Source of the DNA: Muribaculaceae bacterium
Lineage (GTDB): Bacteria; Bacteroidota; Bacteroidia; Bacteroidales; Muribaculaceae
DNA: 57,891 nucleotides
Assembly: GCA_017547845.1 (NCBI GenBank)
Contig: JAFYNZ010000063.1
Span: 1-57,891, forward strand
Direction: 5' to 3'
The translations under genes and the position numbers were made by a program. The notes beneath the pieces were generated by a model. The model had not been told where the DNA came from, made no database searches, and was given only the letters and a program-made list of their open reading frames with translations. Shown here piece by piece: positions 17,350 to 26,315 of the stretch (positions are counted from its first letter, which is position 1; each line of letters opens with the position of its first letter).

Positions 17350-18222
17350 TTAGTGGGTTGGTTGTTGTTGAGGTTGAGAGGAGTTGGTTGTGGTGGTTTC
17401 CACCGTCAAGTCTTCGATGCCTTGGAGACTCATTTCTTCGCGGTCGGTGCTATCTTCTACGACTGTGGAGTGCACTTTGAGGGCCTTATTGCGACGACTT
17501 GCGACGACTTGGTCCTTAAATTTGACGGAGATGGTGTCATACATTTCCCAGCCTTTGTATTTGAGCACATTGTGGTAGAAGAGCATGAGATTGTCAAACT
17601 TGGTCGCGAGGTCGGTCGTGTCGCCGATATTGATGATCTGTCCCTTGACGCGTGGGTAGAGGAGTATATCGGTCGCTGACTTGGCTTCGACCATGGTGAT
17701 GAGTCGCGACATGGTCTCGTCGGCAGAGATGTGGCGAGTGACAGGGAGCAATGACTTGGCGTTGAAATTTTCGTCAAATTGTCCGCATATCACAGGCACA
17801 TCGACAAAGAAACCGTTGCCGGCGTCGATGCGTTTGCCGTCTTTGTTGATGTAGTAGCTGTTTCCGTCGTTGGTGATGACTCTGACTTCGGGTATCATCG
17901 GAACGATATCGATGTGGAGACGGTCGTCAGATGAGATATAGCATTCGACCTTTTCGTAGCTGTTGTCAATGGATAGGGCGTTCTCGATGTTGTCGAGATC
18001 GAGGTCGGCTACCGGAGTTGAAAGTATCTGAGCATCAATGCGTTGGAGTTTTTCTTTGACGCCGTCTACGGTGACGAAGTTGTATTCGGAATTGTTCTCG
18101 ATGGCGATAGCGATGTCGGCGATAGTGCGTTGCGAGGCCTTGTCGATAGCCCATATGGAGGCGATTGCTATGTAGGATAGCAATATCAAGAGTATCAGCC
18201 ATTTACAGATAATCTTTACCAT
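17350..18222 (-). CDS. ftsQ: Cell division protein FtsQ
   Basis: FtsQ is a bitopic inner-membrane scaffold of the divisome. This 290-aa protein has one membrane helix near residues 7-27, followed by a periplasmic region. That region has a POTRA-like start (FVTVDGVKEKL) and a conserved YYINKDGKRI segment, as in Bacteroidetes FtsQ. The tail after about residue 250 is Thr/Gln-rich. Sequence identity in this family is low, so position between murC and ftsA carries much of the call. Confidence 0.88.
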   Translation of the reverse strand: MVKIICKWLILLILLSYIAIASIWAIDKASQRTIADIAIAIENNSEYNFVTVDGVKEKLQRIDAQILSTPVADLDLDNIENALSIDNSYEKVECYISSDDRLHIDIVPMIPEVRVITNDGNSYYINKDGKRIDAGNGFFVDVPVICGQFDENFNAKSLLPVTRHISADETMSRLITMVEAKSATDILLYPRVKGQIINIGDTTDLATKFDNLMLFYHNVLKYKGWEMYDTISVKFKDQVVASRRNKALKVHSTVVEDSTDREEMSLQGIEDLTVETTTTNSSQPQQQPTH

Positions 18223-18232
18223 TTCCGACAGT

Positions 18233-19609
18233 TTATAGTTGTTGCAAAATCGCTTTTATATCCGGAAGCAAAACGTTAATGTCCGCAGCCCCAAGGGTCA
18301 TTAGGATGTCAAAGTTACGAACTTTTATCAAATCAAGCAAATCTTTTCGCATGCAAAGTGTCTTTGATGCGTTTTTGATGTCGTTGAGTATGATTTCGGA
18401 GGTGACACCTTCGATGGGTAATTCGCGGGCAGGATAGATTTCACAGAGGATGACATCGTCGGCTGTCGACAGTGCTTCGGCAAATCCCGGCGCGAAGTCG
18501 CGAGTGCGTGTGTAGAGGTGTGGTTGAAACACGACGCAGAGTCGGCGGTCGGGATAGAGCGCCTTGACCGATGCGATAGATGCCTTGACTTCATTGGGGC
18601 TATGTGCGTAGTCGTCGATGAGCACTTTGCCGTCAGGACCTTCCTCTCTGAGCCATATCTCGAAGCGGCGTTTTGCGCCGAGGAATGACTGCATGGCATT
18701 GCGGATAGTCCGGTCGTCGACGCCCAAGCGATGAGCAATGGCGATAGCTGCCACGGCGTTGTCGATGTTGATGTCGATAGGCACGCCGAGCTCAATGTCG
18801 CAGATGCGACAGTCGGGAGCTACGAAGTCGAAGTATAGGTGTCCGTCGATGTGACGAATGTTGGAGGCGTGGTAGTCCCCTACCCCTTCGCTGCTGTAGG
18901 TCGCAATCTCTACCCCCTCTGCCACTCTGGGACGGAGTTTGAGGCCTGTGTGCATCAGCAGAAATCCGCCCGGCTTGATGAGCGAGGTGAAGTGAGCGAA
19001 GCTTTCGAGGTAGTTCTCCTCGTTGCCGTAGATGTCGAGGTGGTCGGGGTCGGTCGATGTGACCACAGCGATGTGAGGGCTGAGGTGATGGAATGAGCGG
19101 TCGTACTCATCAGCTTCGATCACCGAGTAAGGCGATGTCTCGCTGAGGAGCAGATTGCTGTCGTAGTTGCGAAGAATGCCACCGAGAAAAGCGTTACAAC
19201 CGATTGGCGACGAGTGTAGCAAGTGGGCCACCATCGACGATGTGGTGGTCTTGCCGTGAGAGCCTGCGATGCAGATGCCCTCGCTTTGGAGCGTGATTTT
19301 GCCCAACAAGGCTGCACGCTTTATGATTTCGAAACTGTTTTGACGGAAGTAGGTCAGAATACGATTGTCGTCGGGAATGGCAGGGGTGTAGACCACCAGT
19401 GTCTTCGACGGATCGCGAAACGCCTCGGGAATGAGTGCTTCGTCGTCATCATAGACGATGCTTGCCCCCTCATCGATAAGAGCGCGAGTGAGGTCGGTCG
19501 CAGTGCGGTCGTAGCCTGCTACGCTATAGTCGTTGGCAAGGAAGTATCTGACCAGATTGGCCATTCCTATGCCGCCGGCTCCGACGAAATATATGTGTCG
19601 ATATTGCAT
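18233..19609 (-). CDS. murC: UDP-N-acetylmuramate-L-alanine ligase MurC
   Basis: MurC adds the first amino acid, L-alanine, to UDP-MurNAc using ATP. The 458-aa protein has an N-terminal UDP-binding fold (FVGAGGIGMANL), where MurC has its GIGG-type motif. It also has the Mur-ligase P-loop GSHGKTTTSSM, the DEYDRSF segment typical of MurC, and a C-terminal domain with DDYAHSPNEVKAS. It lies 8 bp behind murG and 10 bp ahead of ftsQ. No murB or ddl is present in this cluster. Confidence 0.97.
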   Translation of the reverse strand: MQYRHIYFVGAGGIGMANLVRYFLANDYSVAGYDRTATDLTRALIDEGASIVYDDDEALIPEAFRDPSKTLVVYTPAIPDDNRILTYFRQNSFEIIKRAALLGKITLQSEGICIAGSHGKTTTSSMVAHLLHSSPIGCNAFLGGILRNYDSNLLLSETSPYSVIEADEYDRSFHHLSPHIAVVTSTDPDHLDIYGNEENYLESFAHFTSLIKPGGFLLMHTGLKLRPRVAEGVEIATYSSEGVGDYHASNIRHIDGHLYFDFVAPDCRICDIELGVPIDINIDNAVAAIAIAHRLGVDDRTIRNAMQSFLGAKRRFEIWLREEGPDGKVLIDDYAHSPNEVKASIASVKALYPDRRLCVVFQPHLYTRTRDFAPGFAEALSTADDVILCEIYPARELPIEGVTSEIILNDIKNASKTLCMRKDLLDLIKVRNFDILMTLGAADINVLLPDIKAILQQL

Positions 19610-19617
19610 AGTCTTAA

Positions 19618-20724
19618 TTAGTGTTTTGAGTGAATGATTTCAAGCACATGGTCGACAATCTTCTCGTCGCTGTTTTCGAGAGCCAATTGTCTGACATTTT
19701 GAGCCATCTGATTGAGTCTGTCGGCATCTTTGACCGTAGAGAGCACTGTGCCGACAAGTTTCTCACGGGCCTCGTTGTCGGCTATCATGATAGCGGCATT
19801 CTTGTTGGCCAAGGCGAGAGCATTTTTGGTCTGGTGGTCTTCAGCCACATTGGGCGAAGGCACGAGGATACAAGGCTTGCCGAGCAATTCGAGTTCGCTG
19901 ATAGAACCTGCACCGGCGCGAGAGACCACGAGCGAGGCTGCTGCGTATGCCACCGACATGTCGGTGATGAACTGTGTCACGATGATACCTTTCTTGCCTT
20001 TGGCAGCGACCACTCCCCTATCTCCGAAGTTTTTGCCTGTCTGCCAGATGAGTTGCACGCCGTTGTCGACAAATTTCTGTAGTTGGTCGCACAAGGACTC
20101 GTTGAGTGTGCGAGCACCCAGACTGCCGCCTACGACGAGCACCGTAGGAAGGTCGGGTTGCAAGCCAAACGAGCGGCGCGCCTCTTCGGCCGTCTTAGTG
20201 TCGATGAGTATCTCTTTTCTGACCGGGTTGCCTGTCATCACAATCTTGTCGGCAGGGAAGAAACGTTCCATGTCGGGATATGCGACACATATCTTGCGGG
20301 CCTTTTGTGCCAAAAGTTTGTTGGTCACTCCGGCGTAGGAGTTCTGCTCTTGAAGCAAAGTCGGAACGCCCATCTTCTGTGCTGCTTTGAGTGTCGGACC
20401 ACTCGCATAACCTCCGACGCCGATGGCGATGTCGGGCTTGAAATTGCGAATGATAGATCGTGCCTTGTGAATACTCTTCATGAGCTTTATGATGACAGCG
20501 AAGTTCTTGAAGAGGTTTTTGCGGTTGAAACCGGCGACCGGCAAGCCCTCAATAGGATAGCCGGCAGCAGGCACTTTCTCCATCTCCATACGATTTTCCG
20601 CACCGACAAAGAGTATGTCGGCGTCTACTCTGCGCTTGATGGCGTTGGCAATGGAGAGAGCAGGGAAGATATGTCCTCCTGTACCACCTCCGCTAATCAA
20701 TATTTTATATCGTCTCTGGGTCAT
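19618..20724 (-). CDS. murG: Lipid II synthase MurG
   Basis: MurG transfers GlcNAc from UDP-GlcNAc to lipid I on the cytoplasmic face of the membrane, giving lipid II. The 368-aa GT28 enzyme has the N-terminal Gly-rich loop SGGGTGGHIFPA. It also has GVGGYASGP, the GGSLGART loop, and the C-terminal donor-binding RAGAGSISELELLGKP. Its ATG overlaps the ftsW TGA by 4 bp (ATGA), so the flippase-neighbour polymerase and lipid II synthase are translationally coupled. Confidence 0.98.
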   Translation of the reverse strand: MTQRRYKILISGGGTGGHIFPALSIANAIKRRVDADILFVGAENRMEMEKVPAAGYPIEGLPVAGFNRKNLFKNFAVIIKLMKSIHKARSIIRNFKPDIAIGVGGYASGPTLKAAQKMGVPTLLQEQNSYAGVTNKLLAQKARKICVAYPDMERFFPADKIVMTGNPVRKEILIDTKTAEEARRSFGLQPDLPTVLVVGGSLGARTLNESLCDQLQKFVDNGVQLIWQTGKNFGDRGVVAAKGKKGIIVTQFITDMSVAYAAASLVVSRAGAGSISELELLGKPCILVPSPNVAEDHQTKNALALANKNAAIMIADNEAREKLVGTVLSTVKDADRLNQMAQNVRQLALENSDEKIVDHVLEIIHSKH

Positions 20725-22103
20725 TTCTTTATATCGTTATAAGTGAATTGAGTCGGGTTGATAGCCTGCATATCTTTAGGCAATTCTTTGGATTCGATCT
20801 TGATATCCTCTTTGTTTTTGTTGGTAGCGGCGTATTTGCTGACACTGAGCATGATGCCGATGGCGGCACTCATCACCAGCACCGACGTACCCCCCTTGGA
20901 GATAAACGGCAACGGCTGTCCCGAGACAGGGAACACGCCTGTGGTGATGGCCATATGTACCAATGCCTGGAACACTATCAGCATGCCACACCCCAGAATC
21001 AATATCGCCGGGAATGCACGCGTACATTTGCCTGCCAGGTACATGGCTCGACCTATCAGCACCAGATATAGCGACAACAATATGATGCTGCCGACAATGC
21101 CGATATCTTCGACCACAATCGAGAATATATAGTCGGAGAATGCCAGTGGTAGGCGAGAGCGTTCTTTGGAGTTGCCCGGTCCGTGGCCGAATAAGCCTCC
21201 ACGAGCTTGAGCAAAACAGGAGTACATCGCTTGACGATTGTAGTCATTGATAGTGTCTCCGGGATTCACCCCTTCTATGTAGCGCTTGATACGATTGCTC
21301 CATGTCGCTTCACGATTGACTTCACCTCCGACCGTCATTGTCTCGTTGTTGTGAGCAAGCTCGGTTTCTTCCGGGCCGTTAAGTTCTTCGATTTTATCGC
21401 GAACCCACAAGAATCCGCCGCCGGCAATGCCATATATGACCAGGATAAACAACACTTTGCGTAGCTCCATACCTCCGATAATAAACATTGCCAGCGATAT
21501 GCAGAATATCAAGAGCGTGTTGGTCATACCATTCCTGACGAGCAATCCGCAGAAGACAAGCACCACGATGGCACATTGCCACACCCCTCGTGTGGTCACT
21601 CCTCCCACCTTTTGATTCTTGGCAAGGATGGCTGAGAGTATCACCACGATGCTCAACTTGGCAATTTCGGGTGGCTGAATGGTGATGCCTGCTATCTTGA
21701 TGGCTCGTTGAGCGCCATTGATAGTGGCACCTCCGAATAGTGTAAACAAGAGCAATATGACTGTCACAATGGCGACAATCCATGCCAAATTCTTAAAGTA
21801 CTTGTAGTGAATGTTTTGGAACATAATCACTATGACAAATCCGACGGCAAGAAACATGCCGTGACGGATCAGCGGACCATAGACATTGTTGCCATCGACC
21901 TCAGTGGCCGATGCGCTGAAAATCTCTACGATTGCTATAAGCAGCAGTCCGATGTATGTACCCCAAATGAAGCGGTCAGCTTTCGGCTTAGTGGGGGCGT
22001 CAGCTTTTTCCGACTTCTTGTCACGCACAGAGTCACCGACAGGCTTTCCGTCGATGGTCTCGTTGATGACAATCTTGTCGTTTTCAGTAGGTAGTTTAGT
22101 CAT
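20721..22103 (-). CDS. ftsW: Septal peptidoglycan polymerase FtsW
   Basis: FtsW is a SEDS-family glycosyltransferase that polymerises lipid II at the septum with FtsI. I chose the ATG at 22103 because the longer reading frame upstream runs into murD, while this start leaves a 34-bp gap and gives 460 aa. The first 65 residues or so are hydrophilic and cytoplasmic (MTKLPTENDK). About ten membrane helices follow, with the family motif PFISKGGTSVL near residue 405. A long periplasmic loop lies around residues 230-310. It overlaps murG by 4 bp. Confidence 0.96.
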   Translation of the reverse strand: MTKLPTENDKIVINETIDGKPVGDSVRDKKSEKADAPTKPKADRFIWGTYIGLLLIAIVEIFSASATEVDGNNVYGPLIRHGMFLAVGFVIVIMFQNIHYKYFKNLAWIVAIVTVILLLFTLFGGATINGAQRAIKIAGITIQPPEIAKLSIVVILSAILAKNQKVGGVTTRGVWQCAIVVLVFCGLLVRNGMTNTLLIFCISLAMFIIGGMELRKVLFILVIYGIAGGGFLWVRDKIEELNGPEETELAHNNETMTVGGEVNREATWSNRIKRYIEGVNPGDTINDYNRQAMYSCFAQARGGLFGHGPGNSKERSRLPLAFSDYIFSIVVEDIGIVGSIILLSLYLVLIGRAMYLAGKCTRAFPAILILGCGMLIVFQALVHMAITTGVFPVSGQPLPFISKGGTSVLVMSAAIGIMLSVSKYAATNKNKEDIKIESKELPKDMQAINPTQFTYNDIKK

Positions 22104-22137
22104 GTCAATTAATAGTGGATAAAAGAGTTGTTGTTTA

Positions 22138-23484
22138 TTATTTAAGTTTGAGTACTTGTTGCTTGAATTGGCGACCGCGGTCTTCGTAGCTCTTGAAGAG
22201 GTCGAAGCTTGCGCAGCATGGCGAAAGCAACACGGTGTCGCCTTTTGTCGCGATGTCGTGACATGCCTTGACTGCATCTTCGACTGAGTGAGTGTCGACG
22301 ATTTGTGCCACCTTGCCACCAAAGAACTCAAGCAACTTGCTATTGTCCTTACCCATGCAGACGATAGCCTTGACGCGAGACTTCACGAGTTCTTCGATTT
22401 CGCTGTAGTCGTTGCCCTTGTCCTTGCCGCCGAGAATGAGCACGGTAGGGGAGGTCATGCTTTCCAAAGCATACCATGTGGAGTTGACATTGGTAGCCTT
22501 TGAGTCGTTGATGTATCTGACGCCTTCGATTTCTGCCACAAATTCCAATCGGTGTTCGACAGCCTCAAAGTCTTGCAACGCTTCGCGAATCTTTTCGTTC
22601 TTGATGTCCAAAAGCGATGCCGACAGACCTGCTGCCATAGAGTTGTAGAGATTGTGAAGGCCTTGGATTGCAAGTTGGTCGCGTGGTATTTCCCACACAT
22701 CTTGCGGAGTGGAGTAGTGCACCATCTTGCCATCGACCCACGCTGCCGAGTCAAATAGTTTATCCTCATTGAAAGGCATCATCTGTGCTTCGATATGAAG
22801 TTGTGCTATCTGTGCTGCGATTACAGGGTCGCCCTGCCAATAGATGAAGTAGTCCTCCTTGGTTTGGTTTTGAAGGATACGGAATTTGGCAGAGACATAG
22901 TTCTCCATCTTGTAGTCGTAGCGGTCCATATGGTCGGGAGTGATGTTCATAATCACAGCGACATTGGCCTTGAAGTCGTACATGTTTTCGAGCTGGAAGC
23001 TTGATAATTCGATGACATAAACATCGTGGTGGGTAGTTGCCACCTGGAGCGCAAGACTCTGTCCGACATTGCCTGCCAAGCCGACATTCAAGCCCGCTTT
23101 CTTGAGAATATGATAGATCAGAAGGGTAGTGGTGGTCTTGCCATTTGAGCCTGTGATGCAGACCATTTTTGCATCTGTGTAGCGACCGCCAAACTCAATC
23201 TCTGAGATTACAGGGATGCCACGCTCGGCGATTTTGAGCATCAGTGGGGTAGTGGGCGGTATGCCCGGACTTTTGACCACCTCATCGGCATTAAGTATCA
23301 GTTCTTCGGTGTGTTGCCCTTCTTCCCAAGCGATGTGATGCTCGTCGAGCATCTCCTTGTATTTAGGGGCAATCATGCTCATATCTGATAGGAACACGTC
23401 CATGCCTTTGACTTTGCCCAATACGGCAGCACCGACACCTGACTCGCCGCCACCTAATACTACCAATCTTTTAGTTGCCTCCAT
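22138..23484 (-). CDS. murD: UDP-N-acetylmuramoylalanine-D-glutamate ligase MurD
   Basis: MurD adds D-glutamate to UDP-MurNAc-L-Ala. The 448-aa protein has an N-terminal Rossmann-like domain (LGGGESGVGAAVLG), the P-loop GSNGKTTTTLL, and ELSSFQLE and NITPDHMDRY in the central domain. A C-terminal domain follows with YINDSKATN, the MurD version of the substrate-binding motif, and GGKDKGNDY. It sits between mraY (23 bp) and ftsW (34 bp). Confidence 0.97.
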   Translation of the reverse strand: MEATKRLVVLGGGESGVGAAVLGKVKGMDVFLSDMSMIAPKYKEMLDEHHIAWEEGQHTEELILNADEVVKSPGIPPTTPLMLKIAERGIPVISEIEFGGRYTDAKMVCITGSNGKTTTTLLIYHILKKAGLNVGLAGNVGQSLALQVATTHHDVYVIELSSFQLENMYDFKANVAVIMNITPDHMDRYDYKMENYVSAKFRILQNQTKEDYFIYWQGDPVIAAQIAQLHIEAQMMPFNEDKLFDSAAWVDGKMVHYSTPQDVWEIPRDQLAIQGLHNLYNSMAAGLSASLLDIKNEKIREALQDFEAVEHRLEFVAEIEGVRYINDSKATNVNSTWYALESMTSPTVLILGGKDKGNDYSEIEELVKSRVKAIVCMGKDNSKLLEFFGGKVAQIVDTHSVEDAVKACHDIATKGDTVLLSPCCASFDLFKSYEDRGRQFKQQVLKLK

Positions 23485-23507
23485 AGAGTTATATAATGAG
23501 TGTGTGA

Positions 23508-24773
23508 TTATCTGATTTTAAGTGTTACAAATGTCAATACAGCCAAGAGAATACCGACAATCCAGAAGCGAGTCACAATCTTTGACTCCGGAACAGGGCG
23601 TATCGGAAACTGTATCAATGCGTCGATGCCTGCGTTGCCCGCCTTCTGGAAGTGGTGGTGAAGCGGTGTCATCTTGAAGATGCGCTTACCCTCGCCATAG
23701 CGACGCTTGGTCAGCTTGAAGTAGGCGACTTGAAGGATGACTGAGAGGTCTTCGATAAAGAATATCATGCATAGCAATGGGATGAGGAGCTCTTTGCGAA
23801 TAAGAATGGCAAAGACTGCCAATATAGCTCCGAGCGTCAGACTGCCTGTGTCGCCCATGAAGACTTGTGCCGGGAATGCGTTGTACCACAAGAAGCCGAC
23901 CAATGCCCCGATGAATGCCGCAGCAAAGACCACCAACTCTTCCGACCCCGGAATGTACATGATGTTGAGGTAGGATGAGTAGATGATATTACCTCCCAAG
24001 TATGCCATTATGGCGAGTGCTACGCCGATAATGGCCGATGTCCCGGCGGCCAGACCGTCAAGACCATCGGTGAGGTTGGCACCGTTGGATGTGGCTGTCA
24101 CCACCAGCACCACAACGAAGATGAAGACGAGCCAACCGGCTGTCTCAGCAGCTTCGCCGTCCATCCATGATGTGAGCCACTGATAGTTGAAGTTGTTGTT
24201 TTTGACAAATGGTATTGTCGTCTGAGGACTCTTCACATCGTTGGCTTTATGGACGATTTCGATCTCGTGGTTGACGGTGTTTTCCACCTCTATGTTTTCG
24301 CGCATCACGATTGTCGGGCTGAGCCACATGGTGATGCCGACGATAAGACCGAGACCGACCTGTCCCGAGATTTTGTATTTACCTTTCAGACCCTCTTTGT
24401 TGCGGTATTTGAGCTTGCGCCAGTCGTCGAGAAAGCCGATTGCCCCCATCCAGACTGTTGTCACAATCATGAGCATCATGTAGATGTTGGAAAGGTTGCC
24501 GATCAGAAGGCATGGGACCAATATCGAGATGATGATGATCACGCCGCCCATGGTCGGAGTGCCCTTCTTCTGCATTTGCCCTTCGATGCCGAGGTCGCGC
24601 ACGATTTCGCCGACTTGCATGAGTTGCAAGCGGTCGATGATTTTACGACCAAACACGAGTGCTATAAGTAGCGACAACACGAGTGTAGTGCCGGCACGGA
24701 AGGTGATGTAGTTCATCAACCCTGCGCCGGGCAAATCCATATCTTGTAAGTTTTGAAATAAGGCGTATAACAT
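23508..24773 (-). CDS. mraY: Phospho-N-acetylmuramoyl-pentapeptide transferase MraY
   Basis: MraY moves phospho-MurNAc-pentapeptide onto undecaprenyl phosphate, making lipid I. The 421-aa polytopic protein has KKGTPTMGG near residue 70 (Mg2+/substrate loop). It also has NLTDGLDGLA with the catalytic aspartates, GDTGSLTLG, and the HHHFQ histidine cluster near residue 375. It is longer than E. coli MraY (360 aa). An extra hydrophilic loop around residues 160-210 accounts for most of the difference, as seen in Bacteroidetes homologues. Confidence 0.97.
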   Translation of the reverse strand: MLYALFQNLQDMDLPGAGLMNYITFRAGTTLVLSLLIALVFGRKIIDRLQLMQVGEIVRDLGIEGQMQKKGTPTMGGVIIIISILVPCLLIGNLSNIYMMLMIVTTVWMGAIGFLDDWRKLKYRNKEGLKGKYKISGQVGLGLIVGITMWLSPTIVMRENIEVENTVNHEIEIVHKANDVKSPQTTIPFVKNNNFNYQWLTSWMDGEAAETAGWLVFIFVVVLVVTATSNGANLTDGLDGLAAGTSAIIGVALAIMAYLGGNIIYSSYLNIMYIPGSEELVVFAAAFIGALVGFLWYNAFPAQVFMGDTGSLTLGAILAVFAILIRKELLIPLLCMIFFIEDLSVILQVAYFKLTKRRYGEGKRIFKMTPLHHHFQKAGNAGIDALIQFPIRPVPESKIVTRFWIVGILLAVLTFVTLKIR

Positions 24774-24835
24774 TGCTGTAATTGTTGTGGTTTAGACGTT
24801 ACAAAATCGATGGGAGATGGGGTAGAGGCGAGGGA

Positions 24836-26293
24836 TTAGATCTCCATCGCTTTGCGTATTTCTTCCTTGTCGTCGAAGTGATGACGCACTCCTTCGATTT
24901 CTTGGTAGGTCTCGTGTCCTTTGCCTGCGACCAGAATCACAGTGCCTTTCTTTGCAAATTGACACGCTGTGCGGATAGCCTCACGACGATCTGTGATGCA
25001 GAGAGTGCGGCGCAACTCGATGTCGCTGAGTCCGGCTCTCATCTCCTCGATGATGGCCTCGGGCTTTTCGTGACGAGGGTTGTCGCTTGTGAGGATGAGA
25101 CGATCGGTGCGACAAGCCGCTTCTTGAGCCATGATAGGGCGTTTGCCTGTGTCGCGATTGCCACCTGCGCCTACGACTGTGATGATTTCGCCATCAGGAC
25201 CGACGATTTCGCGGATTGTGTCAAGCACGTTGACAAGAGCATCAGGAGTGTGAGCATAGTCGACGATGGCTGTGTAGCCGGCAGGGGAGTGGATGGTCTG
25301 GAATCGACCTGCCACAGGGATGAGACGGCTCATGTTGACAAGCACCTCTTCAGGGTCAAAGCCTGTCAAAATCGCAGCGCCATAGACTGCTGTGAGGTTG
25401 TAGGCGTTGAATTTACCGGTGAATAGCACTTCAAGCTCTCTGCCGTTGATCATCATCGATGTGCCATCGAGGCGGGTTTCAAGAATTTTGCTCTTGAAGT
25501 CGGCATCTGTGCGAAGTGAGTAGGTGTATTTCTTTGCCTTAGTGTTTTGCACCATTACTGCGCCTGCTTTGTCGTCGGCATTGACGAGTGCAAACGCTGT
25601 GTCAGGCAGCATATCGAAGAATTTCTTCTTGGCGTTGAGATAGTTGTCGACTGTGCCGTGGTAGTCGAGGTGGTCGCGTGTGAGGTTGGAGAATACGCCA
25701 CCTGCGAAATGCAAGCCTGCGACGCGCTTTTGCTCTGTAGAGTGGGAGCTGACTTCCATGAATGCATAGTCGCAGCCGGCGAGCACCATGTCGTTGAGCA
25801 ATGAGTTGAGTGTCAACGGGTCGGGAGTGGTGTGAGTCGTCGGGATAGCGCGGTCGTGGATATAGTTGCACACAGTCGAGAGCAACCCTGCCTTGTAGCC
25901 TTCAAGTTTGGCCATTTCGTAGAGTAGGGTAGCAGTGGTGGTCTTGCCGTTGGTGCCTGTCACGCCGACGAGTTTGAGCTTCTTCGACGGATGGTCATAC
26001 CATGCTGATGCGAGCAGACCGAGAGCCTCAGCTGAGTCGCTGACGCGTATATAAGTGACACCCTTTTCAAGGCTTGAAGGCATCTCTTCACACACCACAG
26101 CACCGACATGGTTGCTGACCACCACAGGGATGTATTTGTGTCCGTCGGTGGTCACACCCTTTACGGCGACGAAGATGCCGTCTTTGGCTGCTTTGCGTGA
26201 ATCACTTTCGAGGCTGACAACGTTCTTGTCGATGTTGCCAATCACCTCGAGCACTTTGATCTCTTCAAGTAGGCGTGATAGTTTCTGTTTCAT
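24836..26293 (-). CDS. murE: UDP-MurNAc-tripeptide synthetase MurE (meso-DAP type)
   Basis: MurE adds the third stem-peptide residue. The 485-aa protein has [13 protein letters not shown] (P-loop), DYAHTPDAL, and the specificity motif [13 protein letters not shown] is the signature of meso-diaminopimelate-adding enzymes (Lys-adding enzymes carry a different motif), so a DAP-type peptidoglycan is predicted. It lies 22 bp behind ftsI and 62 bp ahead of mraY. Confidence 0.97.
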   Translation of the reverse strand: MKQKLSRLLEEIKVLEVIGNIDKNVVSLESDSRKAAKDGIFVAVKGVTTDGHKYIPVVVSNHVGAVVCEEMPSSLEKGVTYIRVSDSAEALGLLASAWYDHPSKKLKLVGVTGTNGKTTTATLLYEMAKLEGYKAGLLSTVCNYIHDRAIPTTHTTPDPLTLNSLLNDMVLAGCDYAFMEVSSHSTEQKRVAGLHFAGGVFSNLTRDHLDYHGTVDNYLNAKKKFFDMLPDTAFALVNADDKAGAVMVQNTKAKKYTYSLRTDADFKSKILETRLDGTSMMINGRELEVLFTGKFNAYNLTAVYGAAILTGFDPEEVLVNMSRLIPVAGRFQTIHSPAGYTAIVDYAHTPDALVNVLDTIREIVGPDGEIITVVGAGGNRDTGKRPIMAQEAACRTDRLILTSDNPRHEKPEAIIEEMRAGLSDIELRRTLCITDRREAIRTACQFAKKGTVILVAGKGHETYQEIEGVRHHFDDKEEIRKAMEI

Positions 26294-26315
26294 ATTGTGA
26301 GTCGATTATTTTTGT

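Noticed and set aside
22104-22331. N-terminal extension of ftsW
   Set aside because: It overlaps murD in another frame and adds no family sequence. The ATG at 22103 gives a normal FtsW.
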